From an uncultured Porphyromonadaceae bacterium (GTDB lineage Bacteria; Bacteroidota; Bacteroidia; Bacteroidales; Muribaculaceae): a stretch of 17,370 bases of DNA. Below are positions 1 through 7,601 of this stretch, piece after piece. The stretch is taken from assembly GCA_947176285.1 (NCBI GenBank), contig CAMWQF010000025.1, positions 1-17,370 on the forward strand, in the 5' to 3' direction. The position numbers and the translations under genes are program-made. Numbering within the stretch: position 1 is the first letter of the stretch; each line of letters opens with the position of its first letter. A model generated the notes under the pieces. It searched no databases. It was not told the DNA's origin and was given only the letters and a program-made list of their open reading frames with translations.

Positions 1-1778
1 GCTTGTCGATCATCGGATGCAGTTTCAACTGTTCCATTGTGGTCATAAATGACCAATGGTTTATCGTAGTTTTTAACTGTCATGAACACTACCATGTTCT
101 GGTTTCCTTGGTAAGATAAAGGCAATACAGAATTGACAGAAGATGGCATAGGGAGATTATCTATTTTAAGTCTGACAAAAGGTTGAAATGTCTCCTGAGA
201 AACACTGGCACGCCGATTTTCTGGAGTCCATATCCACAATTCAGGGAAATAAGCTTCCGCTATTTCTGAATTGACATGACCAACCAATAAGTTACCTTTG
301 CTGTCAAATACAGGATTGGTTACCATAAAAGACGTACTCCAAGATGAATAGGGATTCTGGACAGACACATGTCCGGGAATTTTCGGAGAGTCATCACTTT
401 TGGTCATATGTAAAAACGACGACATATCCTTGATATTATATCTAAGCATTCCATTCAAAGTGGATCCAACATATATGATATCCGGATTGTCCGGATCTTG
501 AGCCATTCCACATGGATTTGTCAAAATATTTGTAATGGTCGGATCAAAATAAGGGATTCCGTGCATTGACCATGTATTATCTTTCAGGACAGACAACAAG
601 ATTGGATTTGTTACATATTCAGAAGTAAAGTTCTGGTCCAATCCGTGAGTATTGACAAGCATTCCATGACGTGGAGAATACTTAAGATTATTGGACCTGA
701 AAACGGCTGGAGAATTCGGACGTATATTTTGACGAGTCAGTGTCCACCTATCGTCTTTTTCATATCGTAAAGAATATATGCCTTCGCGTGGATTATAGTA
801 AAAAAAGTTTTTGAAATCCCAACTTCCACAGATCTTATTGCTGTCTTCTTCGCGTCTTACGATTCCACTTATTCTATTTGTGTTCCTGTCAAGTTGAAAA
901 AGCGAGCCATATTTTGCAATAAGAATACCATCTTTATTTTCAGAGATGTATGAATTATCCAGTCTCATTATTGGCTCAATTATCGGTGATTCTTTGCCTG
1001 ACTCAAATTTTGCAATGAAATATGAAGGAGTAGCGTCATCGATTGTAGAAATGATACATTTATCAGGAGAAAGAGACAGAAGCATGTCGGTGTTTTTATC
1101 CCCCATCCAATTAGCCTCCTTGAAATCTAAAATTGAAATATGTTTTGAGTCTACATCATCGAAATACAACTTTCCATCTCTATTTATCATCAGATAATCA
1201 GCAACCCTAATGATTTTATCAATCGGCTCATTATAGATGCCGCTGGATACTACTTCATTTTTCTTGTCGTCTATGATCAAATATCCAAAGTCTGTAGCCA
1301 GATAGACTAAATTTCGCTCAGGATCAAAAGAAATGGAGCGCACATCTTTAGAGCCCGTCGAATTATAGCCATTAAGACCATTTATGGTATATACTGAGCC
1401 ATCATCATGAAGCAAATCTATAGTATGATCATCATAGACAATCAGCAAATAGTTCCTATACACATTATAATTTGCAATCTTAATTATGCTGCGGCTTAAA
1501 GAATTTTGAGCATTAAGTTGGCGAATTTCATCTGATTCTTTGTCAAGACAAAAAAGGAACATAAGTTTTTCGTTGTTATCGGCAAAATCCACATTTCCGA
1601 CATACCATTCTTTAAACAGTTGAGCATGTACCAAAAAATATGTTTTATCCGGAGTATCGAAAATATGCTCTATTTTGTCATCGAATGTATTGAAAAGCCT
1701 CCAATCGCTGGACACAGCAGCATCCGCCCGTATTATCGCAAAGATACACAGGCATAGTGTTGAGAGCCATTTAATCAT
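1..1778 (-). other. PorZ-like beta-propeller segment with its own candidate start and signal peptide, nested in frame in the rdgB reading frame
   Basis: From the in-frame ATG at 1778-1776 (residue 188 of the fusion) the product begins like an exported protein: MIK, a hydrophobic core WLSTLCLCIFAII, then RADAA with a plausible signal peptidase I site after ADA. About 590 residues follow in the window, rich in short beta-strand motifs, including LLIVYDDHTIDLLHDDG, VYLATDFGYLIID, YVGSTLNGMLRYN and YDHNGTVETASDD. This pattern resembles PorZ and related Bacteroidota two-component-regulator-type propellers. PorZ is a type IX secretion protein at the cell surface that works with the PorU sortase complex. 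The C-terminal part lies beyond position 1, so the usual terminal domain cannot be checked. Whether this start is used separately cannot be told from sequence, because Bacteroidota do not need a Shine-Dalgarno site. The propeller call is fairly sure; a true PorZ role is tentative. Confidence 0.6.
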
Positions 1779-2339
1779 AGATGAAATAGCACGTCCACGA
1801 TGGGAAATAGCATTTTTATCTTCATCAGACATTTCTGCAAAGCAAACCCCGGTTTCGTCCGGTATAAATATGGGATCGTAGCCAAATCCTCGATTTCCAC
1901 TTCTTTCTTGTGCTATGCTGCCTTCTACCTTTCCCTCAAAAAGATGTTCTTCTCCATTGATGGAGAGTGCCACGCAAGTGCAAAATCTTGCATGACGATT
2001 CTCAACACCTTCCAAATTTTTCAGCATAAGGTCAATGTTGTCATCTGAATTGCATGATTCTCCTGCATACCTGGCAGTGTGAACTCCAGGCGCACCATTT
2101 AGCGCATCTACCATCAATCCAGTGTCATCTGCAAAGCAGTCAAGTCCACTTGCATCCTTAACAGCTCTCACTTTTATGAGAGCATTCCCTTCAAGTGTGT
2201 CGGCAGTTTCGGGAATATCTTGATGAAAACCTATGTCGTCAAGGCTTAAAATCTCGAGTTTATCACCCGCAATAGCCCTCGCTTCACGCAGTTTCCCTGC
2301 GTTATTGGTGGCCATCACAAGTTTTCGTTTTTCTGTCAT
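1..2339 (-). CDS. rdgB: RdgB/HAM1 dITP/XTP pyrophosphatase fused in frame to a PorZ-like beta-propeller protein (3' end outside window)
   Basis: I translated this stretch codon by codon: from the ATG at 2339-2337 the frame stays open to the window edge, 779 full codons with no stop. Residues 1-193 are a complete RdgB/HAM1 enzyme, which hydrolyses dITP, XTP and similar non-canonical purine triphosphates to monophosphates: TNNAGKLREA near the N-terminus, FADDTGLMVDALNGAPGVHT at 69-88, GFGYDPIF at 151-158 and SHRGRA at 179-184. RdgB proteins normally stop at about 190-200 residues. Here the C-terminal helix (RAISSMIKWLS) runs straight into a hydrophobic stretch and then a repeat-rich propeller-like protein. 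Residue 193 is a TCA codon (1763-1761), one substitution from a stop. The gene follows leuS after a 125-base spacer; I see no clear promoter. A sequencing error or a recently lost stop could explain the fusion; both domain assignments are independent of that. Confidence 0.85.
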   Translation of the reverse strand, partial: MTEKRKLVMATNNAGKLREARAIAGDKLEILSLDDIGFHQDIPETADTLEGNALIKVRAVKDASGLDCFADDTGLMVDALNGAPGVHTARYAGESCNSDDNIDLMLKNLEGVENRHARFCTCVALSINGEEHLFEGKVEGSIAQERSGNRGFGYDPIFIPDETGVCFAEMSDEDKNAISHRGRAISSMIKWLSTLCLCIFAIIRADAAVSSDWRLFNTFDDKIEHIFDTPDKTYFLVHAQLFKEWYVGNVDFADNNEKLMFLFCLDKESDEIRQLNAQNSLSRSIIKIANYNVYRNYLLIVYDDHTIDLLHDDGSVYTINGLNGYNSTGSKDVRSISFDPERNLVYLATDFGYLIIDDKKNEVVSSGIYNEPIDKIIRVADYLMINRDGKLYFDDVDSKHISILDFKEANWMGDKNTDMLLSLSPDKCIISTIDDATPSYFIAKFESGKESPIIEPIMRLDNSYISENKDGILIAKYGSLFQLDRNTNRISGIVRREEDSNKICGSWDFKNFFYYNPREGIYSLRYEKDDRWTLTRQNIRPNSPAVFRSNNLKYSPRHGMLVNTHGLDQNFTSEYVTNPILLSVLKDNTWSMHGIPYFDPTITNILTNPCGMAQDPDNPDIIYVGSTLNGMLRYNIKDMSSFLHMTKSDDSPKIPGHVSVQNPYSSWSTSFMVTNPVFDSKGNLLVGHVNSEIAEAYFPELWIWTPENRRASVSQETFQPFVRLKIDNLPMPSSVNSVLPLSYQGNQNMVVFMTVKNYDKPLVIYDHNGTVETASDDRQ

Positions 2340-2411
2340 ATCTGTCTATAAAGCGTGTGTTATTATTAAATTAACGGAATTCCACTCTCTTTATTACCTA
2401 ATAAGACATAA

Positions 2412-2447
2412 GGGGCGTTCCGAACGAGCGGAACACCTCCTTTTTTT
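2412..2447. terminator. Inverted repeat between leuS and rdgB, possible terminator
   Basis: GTTCCG (2417-2422), a six-base loop, and CGGAAC (2429-2434) form a perfect stem that extends outward with GG/CC pairs and a mismatch. Read on the plus strand it is followed by seven T's (2441-2447), although no plus-strand gene needs it. On the minus strand, the direction of leuS transcription, the hairpin comes 31 bases after the leuS stop and is followed by TTATGTCTTATT, a poor T tract. It may end leuS transcripts or be a processing or stability hairpin. Confidence 0.4.
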
Positions 2448-2464
2448 AAGATTTTTAAGCAAAT

Positions 2465-5221
2465 TTAGAGTACGATATTGACGATACGGCCGGGAACGAC
2501 GATCACTTTCTTCGGTGTCTTGCCCTCGAGCCACTTTTCTGCTGCAGGATCTGCAAGGACAGCAGTTTCTACAGCAGCCTTGTCGCTGCCGGCGGGCACC
2601 TCTATGTTGAAACGCATCTTTCCATTGAATTGAACCGGATATTTCACGGTATCCTCTTTCAATGCCTCTTCTTCCCACTTAGGCCATTCGCTGTCGGAAA
2701 CACTTCCATCGTGACCAAGTTCATGCCAGAACTCTTCTGCGATATGTGGAGCAAATGGAGCAATCAGTCGAGCAAACTCATCCATCGACTCTACGCTTAC
2801 CGAAGGAAGTTTGCTGAGTTCATTGACTGCAATCATGAAAGCAGCCACAGATGTATTGAATGAGAAATTCTCAATGTCTTGGCTTACTTTCTTGATGAGA
2901 GTATGCATGATCTTTTTCTCTTGAGCACTACGCTCAGCATCAGTGCGTTTGGAGAATATATTCCAAAGTTTGCGCAAGAAACGATTGACACCATCAATAC
3001 CATTTGTATCCCATGGTTTAGACTGCTCTACCGGTCCGAGGAACATTTCGTAAAGTCTCAAAGTGTCTGCTCCGTATTTCTCGACGATGTCATCCGGATT
3101 CACCACATTGAACATTGACTTTGACATCTTCTCTACAGCATAGCCACACACGTATTTGCCATCCTCTAAAATGAATTCTGCGTCTGCAAAATCCGGACGC
3201 CATGCTTTGAACGCATCTTGATCAAGAATATCGTTGCTGACAATATTCACGTCCACACGTATTGGCATAGTGTCATATTTGTCAATAAGTCCCTTACTTA
3301 CAAAGGTATTTGTACCCTTGATTCTGTAGACGAAGTTGGTGCGTCCTTGGATCATACCCTGATTGACAAGTTTCTTAAATGGCTCCGGACTAACCACGAG
3401 ACCAAGATCATACAGGAATTTATTCCAGAATCTGCTATAGATAAGGTGGCCTGTCGCATGCTCAGCACCTCCCACATAAAGGTCTACATCACGCCAATAC
3501 TCATCGGCTTCTTTGCTTACAAGGGCTTCTTCGTTATGAGGGTCCATGTAGCGAAGATAGTAGGCTGAACTTCCGGCAAATCCCGGCATAGTGCAAAGTT
3601 CGATTGGGTACCCCTCCGGTGTCTTCCAGTTTTCTGCTCGTCCTAATGGAGGCTCTCCGTCTGCAGTCGGAAGATAACTGCTCACTTCGGGAAGAAGCAA
3701 TGGAAGAGCAGATTCATCCATCAGATATGCTATGCCATCTTTGTAGTAGACAGGAAATGGCTCGCCCCAATAGCGTTGGCGAGAGAATATTGCATCACGC
3801 AGGCGATAGTTAACTTTAACTCTACCGATTCCTTTTTCAGAAATGTGTTTCTTTGTCTTAGCGATCGCTTCCTTCACTGTCAATCCATTGAGGTCAAGGT
3901 CAGGACCACATGAATTACATACTATTCCTTCTTTAGCATCAAAACTTTCTTCCGACACGTCGGCTCCTTCTATAAGAGGGATGATTGGGAGATTGAATTT
4001 CTTGGCAAAAGAATAGTCGCGTGAATCGTGAGCAGGCACAGCCATAATGGCTCCGGTTCCGTAGCCGGCAAGGACATAATCACTGACCCAGATTGGGATT
4101 TCTTTCCCACTTAAAGGATTAATGGCATAAGCACCGGTGAATACACCTGTCACTTTCTTATCTATCTGACGTTCGCGTTCAGTTTTATGCTTAACTTCGT
4201 TGAGATATGCTTCCACAGCATCCTTTTGAGCCGGAGTGGTAAGGAGCCTTACATATTCAGATTCAGGAGCGAGCACCATGAATGTGACACCGAAGACGGT
4301 GTCGGCACGCGTTGTGAAAATTTCAAGTTCAAGATCTGAGTCCTTTACAGGGAATTTCATTTCTGCACCTTCACTCCTTCCTATCCAGTTGCGCTGTGTC
4401 TCTTTAAGAGAATCACTCCAAGCAAGGTCGTTGAGGTCATCAAGAAGCCTCGGGGCATACGCCGACACACGAAGGCACCATTGGCGCATAAGTTTTTGCT
4501 CCACGGGGAATCCACCACGAACACTAAGACCTTCCGACACTTCATCGTTGGCAAGCACTGTGCCAAGTTCGGGGCACCAGTTTACCATTGTCTCACCTTG
4601 GAACGCTATACGCCAGTTCATCAGAGTTTCGCGCTGTTCCTTTTCGGTCATTGCGTTCCATTGGTCGGCTGTCAATGTGATTTCTTTTGTCTCCGCAGCA
4701 TTCAGTCCTTCTGTGCCATGCTTCTCCAGATGGGCAATAAGTTCTGATATAGGACGTGCTTTTCCCAGTTTTGTGTCATAATAATGATTGAACATCTGCA
4801 TGAATGCCCATTGCGTCCATTTATAGTATTTCGGATCGCAAGTGCGCACTTCACGGCTCCAATCGAAAGAGAAGCCTATTTTATCAAGTTGGGAACGATA
4901 ACGTTCGATATTGGCGTTTGTAGTCTTTTCAGGATGCTGTCCTGTCTGAATGGCATATTGCTCTGCCGGAAGGCCATAAGCATCGTAGCCCATTGGGTGA
5001 AGCACATTGAATCCTTGCTGTCTCTTATATCGAGAATAGATGTCACTTGCAATATAGCCGAGAGGGTGTCCAACATGCAGACCGGCGCCTGACGGATATG
5101 GGAACATGTCAAGCACATAATATTTTGGTCTGTCTTTTTTTATTTCAGTCTTGAATACTCCGTTGTCGCGCCAATACTGCTGCCAGCGCGATTCAATGTC
5201 GTTGTGGTTATAATCTGCCAT
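2465..5221 (-). CDS. leuS: Leucyl-tRNA synthetase
   Basis: Cytosolic class Ia enzyme that charges tRNA-Leu with leucine. From the ATG at 5221 the protein has 918 residues, usual for the bacterial family. The HIGH-type motif HVGH is at about 49-52, and the KMSKS loop reads KMSKS at about 698-702. The CP1 editing domain lies between, with TTRADTVFGVTFMVLAPE near 303-320 and GTGAIMAVPAHDSRD near 388-402. The C-terminus KVIVVPGRIVNIVL is typical. A lysine- and glutamate-rich insertion (about residues 150-203) sits in the N-terminal catalytic half. I chose the start MADYNHNDIE because it aligns with the family. A TTG at 5248, overlapping the stop of the S24 regulator gene as TTGA, would add nine residues and is less likely. 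The gene follows the regulator by 23 bases, so the two are probably co-transcribed. Confidence 0.97.
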   Translation of the reverse strand: MADYNHNDIESRWQQYWRDNGVFKTEIKKDRPKYYVLDMFPYPSGAGLHVGHPLGYIASDIYSRYKRQQGFNVLHPMGYDAYGLPAEQYAIQTGQHPEKTTNANIERYRSQLDKIGFSFDWSREVRTCDPKYYKWTQWAFMQMFNHYYDTKLGKARPISELIAHLEKHGTEGLNAAETKEITLTADQWNAMTEKEQRETLMNWRIAFQGETMVNWCPELGTVLANDEVSEGLSVRGGFPVEQKLMRQWCLRVSAYAPRLLDDLNDLAWSDSLKETQRNWIGRSEGAEMKFPVKDSDLELEIFTTRADTVFGVTFMVLAPESEYVRLLTTPAQKDAVEAYLNEVKHKTERERQIDKKVTGVFTGAYAINPLSGKEIPIWVSDYVLAGYGTGAIMAVPAHDSRDYSFAKKFNLPIIPLIEGADVSEESFDAKEGIVCNSCGPDLDLNGLTVKEAIAKTKKHISEKGIGRVKVNYRLRDAIFSRQRYWGEPFPVYYKDGIAYLMDESALPLLLPEVSSYLPTADGEPPLGRAENWKTPEGYPIELCTMPGFAGSSAYYLRYMDPHNEEALVSKEADEYWRDVDLYVGGAEHATGHLIYSRFWNKFLYDLGLVVSPEPFKKLVNQGMIQGRTNFVYRIKGTNTFVSKGLIDKYDTMPIRVDVNIVSNDILDQDAFKAWRPDFADAEFILEDGKYVCGYAVEKMSKSMFNVVNPDDIVEKYGADTLRLYEMFLGPVEQSKPWDTNGIDGVNRFLRKLWNIFSKRTDAERSAQEKKIMHTLIKKVSQDIENFSFNTSVAAFMIAVNELSKLPSVSVESMDEFARLIAPFAPHIAEEFWHELGHDGSVSDSEWPKWEEEALKEDTVKYPVQFNGKMRFNIEVPAGSDKAAVETAVLADPAAEKWLEGKTPKKVIVVPGRIVNIVL

Positions 5222-5244
5222 TGTATATTTTGTTATTATTTTTG

Positions 5245-5916
5245 TCAATAAGATGAATATGTATTAAGTGTAGTCACTACACGATAAAGCCCATATACAC
5301 AATCAAGTGGAATTTCAAGCGGAGGGTATTTCGGATTGTGACTTTGAGCCTCAATATATGTTTTTCCACGCTCTGATGGAAAGACATCTTTAAAGAACAC
5401 TCCATTAGAAGAATCTACAATCATCGGATGTCCCCAGGGGATGAATGCTTTATCGTCAATTTTTTTTATCAGAATGATAGATCCGTCATGAAAGTCAGGC
5501 TCCATACTGTCGCCTGAAATTCTGATGGCAAAATCAACACCCTGCACCGGGCTAATTACTTTCTCGCATTCGTTGGCATTTACCGATTGCGACCATGCTG
5601 TGATATTTCCTGCAAAAGCAGTTACAGGAAGAAGAGGCACAAGATATCCTGCTTCTTGAAGGAACTTACGAGGATCCGCTGTTTGCTTGATACACATTTC
5701 CCCTTCCCCATATAATAACCAATCACGGTTTAGATCAGGATATAACGTTGCAATACGATTTATCTTTTCCGCAGGAATTGATTTGCGAATTACGCCTATG
5801 TAAGTCGGAGCGACTCCCAAACGTTTGCAAAATTCTGTCTGTGGAATACGCTTTTCCTTTAAATATGTAAGAAGGCGTCCTTTGACAGTGCTCAAGTCAT
5901 ACTTATCTGAAGCCAT
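5245..5916 (-). CDS. LexA/CI-like transcriptional regulator with S24 peptidase domain
   Basis: A 223-residue repressor-type protein. Residues 10-70 form a helix-turn-helix region (QTEFCKRLGVAPTYIGVIRK) followed by a linker ending LLYGEGEM. The S24 self-cleavage domain spans about 90-215: Ala102-Gly103 in VTAFAGN is the expected cleavage bond, Ser137 in GDSMEP the nucleophile, and Lys176 in GVFFKDV the general base. By family knowledge, such proteins bind operators as dimers and are inactivated by RecA-stimulated self-cleavage, though many Bacteroidota homologues are not the SOS LexA itself. It has its own Bacteroidota promoter 29 bases upstream, with a palindrome inside it that suggests autoregulation. 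leuS follows directly. No phage genes are nearby, so it looks like a resident chromosomal regulator. Its targets are unknown. Confidence 0.85.
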   Translation of the reverse strand: MASDKYDLSTVKGRLLTYLKEKRIPQTEFCKRLGVAPTYIGVIRKSIPAEKINRIATLYPDLNRDWLLYGEGEMCIKQTADPRKFLQEAGYLVPLLPVTAFAGNITAWSQSVNANECEKVISPVQGVDFAIRISGDSMEPDFHDGSIILIKKIDDKAFIPWGHPMIVDSSNGVFFKDVFPSERGKTYIEAQSHNPKYPPLEIPLDCVYGLYRVVTTLNTYSSY

Positions 5917-5944
5917 ACGCCGTGCATGTTTAATATTTATTGTG

Positions 5945-5975
5945 CAAAGTTAATAAAATATTTGCGCGCAGCAAA
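5945..5975 (-). promoter_or_regulatory. Bacteroidota-type promoter of the S24 regulator gene
   Basis: On the minus strand TTTG (complement of 5975-5972) is followed after 19 bases by TAACTTTG (complement of 5952-5945), a perfect match to the Bacteroidota -33/-7 consensus TTTG...TAnnTTTG. Transcription would start near 5938, giving a leader of about 20 bases before the ATG at 5916. It probably also drives leuS. Confidence 0.7.
5961..5975. promoter_or_regulatory. Candidate operator palindrome overlapping the -33 element
   Basis: TTTGC (5961-5965) and GCAAA (5971-5975) form an inverted repeat around a five-base centre, and TGCGCGCA (5963-5970) inside it is itself a perfect palindrome. It overlaps the -33 box and lies between the -33 and -7 elements of the S24 regulator promoter, a typical place for a self-repressing operator. 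The binding protein is inferred only from position. Confidence 0.35.
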
Positions 5976-5992
5976 ATTATTCTTAGGAATAT

Positions 5993-7537
5993 TTATGACT
6001 TGCTTGTTGTTCTATCGATATGATGAAGTATTTTGTGAAGTTTTGTTGATAGCAAAGGCACATTCTCGTAATATACCACAATCAACACGTATAGGCACAG
6101 AAGCAGTGTCCTCACAATATAAGTACCCCACATGGCATATTCGAAGTTGCACAGAATTCCAATGCCCCAAAGCAAAGCTGCAAGCAGAGTATAGCAACCT
6201 ATACGCTTCACTTCGTAGGGTATAGGATAGTATTTTCTACCAAGCAGATAACTGACAATCATGATTCCTGCATATGATATTAAAGCAGCCCATGCCGAAC
6301 CGATATAGCCGTTTGGCATCCCGATTGCAGGCACGAATATCAAGTTGCCAGCCAACATTAGCACAAAACCGAGAAGGGAAAGATACATGCCCCATTTTGT
6401 ACGATCTGTCAACTTGTACCAAAGTGACAAGTTGAAATATATCCCAAAGCAAAGATCGGCAATCATCATGATCGGCACCACGCTAAGTCCTGCCCAATAT
6501 GCAGAAGATATAAAATGCTTGAGAATCGGGAGGAAATACATAACACCCAGGAAGATCGCAAGTCCGAAAATCACAAAATATTTCATTGCATCGCAATATG
6601 CCTGCTTTTTATCTTCACCTTGCCGCGCAGCCTTGGAGAAAATGAATGGTTCGTAGGCATAGCGGAATGCCTGGGTGAACATCATCATCACAACAGCAAT
6701 CTTTATGTTGGCGCCATATAGACCCACCATAGCCCTTGCACCTTCAGGATTATCGGGGAAAAGATACGGTATGATAATCTGACCCATGCCCTGGCTGAGA
6801 TTGCCGGCAACTCCAAGCACAAGAAGAGGCCATGAATAGTTGAGCATCTTCTTAAGAAGTCCATAATCACATACTATCCGCTTTAATTTCATATGAGGCA
6901 CTAAGCAAAGCAACACCGCTAGGGTGCTTATCACATTAGCAAGGAATATCCATCCAACTCCGAATGAAGCACCACCTAAAGGAGCATAGAACCATGAAAT
7001 AAGCTGAGGGGCTAATTGATTGATCTTCGGGCATGCGAGCAGAAAGAATAGATTTAGCCCAATGTTCAGTCCAATATTGACGAACTTAATCCCGGCAAAA
7101 GTCCACGCCTTACGTCGAAACCTTAAATAGGCAAATGGAAGATTGGTGAATGCGTCTACTGCCACAGTGAACCCCATCATCCATACAAAGTCCGGATGAT
7201 GAGGAAGAGTAAGGGCTGAAGACAAAGGCTGAAGGAAAATGCTCATCAAAACTATAAAAAGCAATGATGTAGTGGCAAGCGACACCATTGCGGTGCTGTA
7301 GACCTTCTCATAGTCATCCTCCTTGCTGGCATAACGGAAGAACCCGGTCTCCATGCCATAATTCAGAACCACTATCACTACCGCAACTATAGCGTAGAGA
7401 TAACTCACGATGCCATAGTCAGCTCTTGAGAATAGATTTGTATATAACGGCACGAGTCCCCAATTGAGAAATCTGCCAATAATACTGCTAAGGCCGTATA
7501 CGGCGGTGTCTTTTACAAGTGATTTTATTCCAGCCAT
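5993..7537 (-). CDS. Oligosaccharide flippase, Wzx/MOP superfamily (lipopolysaccharide biosynthesis protein)
   Basis: A 514-residue, strongly hydrophobic protein with about 12-14 likely membrane helices, for example LFIVLMSIFLQPLSSALTL near 93-111 and a C-terminal run of helices ending in LCLYVLIVVYY. The N-terminus (VKDTAVYGLSSIIGRFLNWG followed by LVPLYTNLFSRADYGIVSYL) is the hallmark of polysaccharide export proteins of the MOP (MATE/Wzx) superfamily, which flip lipid-linked oligosaccharides across the inner membrane. The substrate cannot be read from sequence. No glycosyltransferases are in the window, so it is an orphan member between ruvB and the S24 regulator gene, not part of a surface polysaccharide cluster. 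I see no promoter in the 64 bases upstream, so read-through from ruvB is plausible. Confidence 0.85.
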   Translation of the reverse strand: MAGIKSLVKDTAVYGLSSIIGRFLNWGLVPLYTNLFSRADYGIVSYLYAIVAVVIVVLNYGMETGFFRYASKEDDYEKVYSTAMVSLATTSLLFIVLMSIFLQPLSSALTLPHHPDFVWMMGFTVAVDAFTNLPFAYLRFRRKAWTFAGIKFVNIGLNIGLNLFFLLACPKINQLAPQLISWFYAPLGGASFGVGWIFLANVISTLAVLLCLVPHMKLKRIVCDYGLLKKMLNYSWPLLVLGVAGNLSQGMGQIIIPYLFPDNPEGARAMVGLYGANIKIAVVMMMFTQAFRYAYEPFIFSKAARQGEDKKQAYCDAMKYFVIFGLAIFLGVMYFLPILKHFISSAYWAGLSVVPIMMIADLCFGIYFNLSLWYKLTDRTKWGMYLSLLGFVLMLAGNLIFVPAIGMPNGYIGSAWAALISYAGIMIVSYLLGRKYYPIPYEVKRIGCYTLLAALLWGIGILCNFEYAMWGTYIVRTLLLCLYVLIVVYYENVPLLSTKLHKILHHIDRTTSKS

Positions 7538-7550
7538 ACTTTACTTAATA

Positions 7551-7578
7551 CATAATGCATAATTCATAATGCATAATT
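7551..7578. repeat. Tandem 14-bp AT-rich repeat in the ruvB-flippase spacer
   Basis: CATAATGCATAATT occurs twice back to back (7551-7564 and 7565-7578), perfectly. It fills nearly half of the 64-base spacer. Function unknown; it may be a slippage product or a dispersed intergenic element. Confidence 0.7.
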
Positions 7579-7601
7579 ATCACTCACTTATGGATTATGA
7601 A

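Noticed and set aside
1775..1778. ATGA as a normal rdgB stop/propeller start overlap
   Set aside because: The TGA is in a different frame from rdgB; using it would need an indel and would destroy the RdgB C-terminal helix, which fits the family in the present frame.
4236..4781. Plus-strand open frame of 181 codons
   Set aside because: It lies wholly within leuS on the other strand and has no family resemblance; the same holds for plus-strand frames inside tyrS, ruvB, pgi and lysS.
5245..5916. The SOS repressor LexA itself
   Set aside because: The N-terminal region reads as a CI-like helix-turn-helix rather than the LexA winged helix, and no SOS genes adjoin; only the S24 domain is shared.
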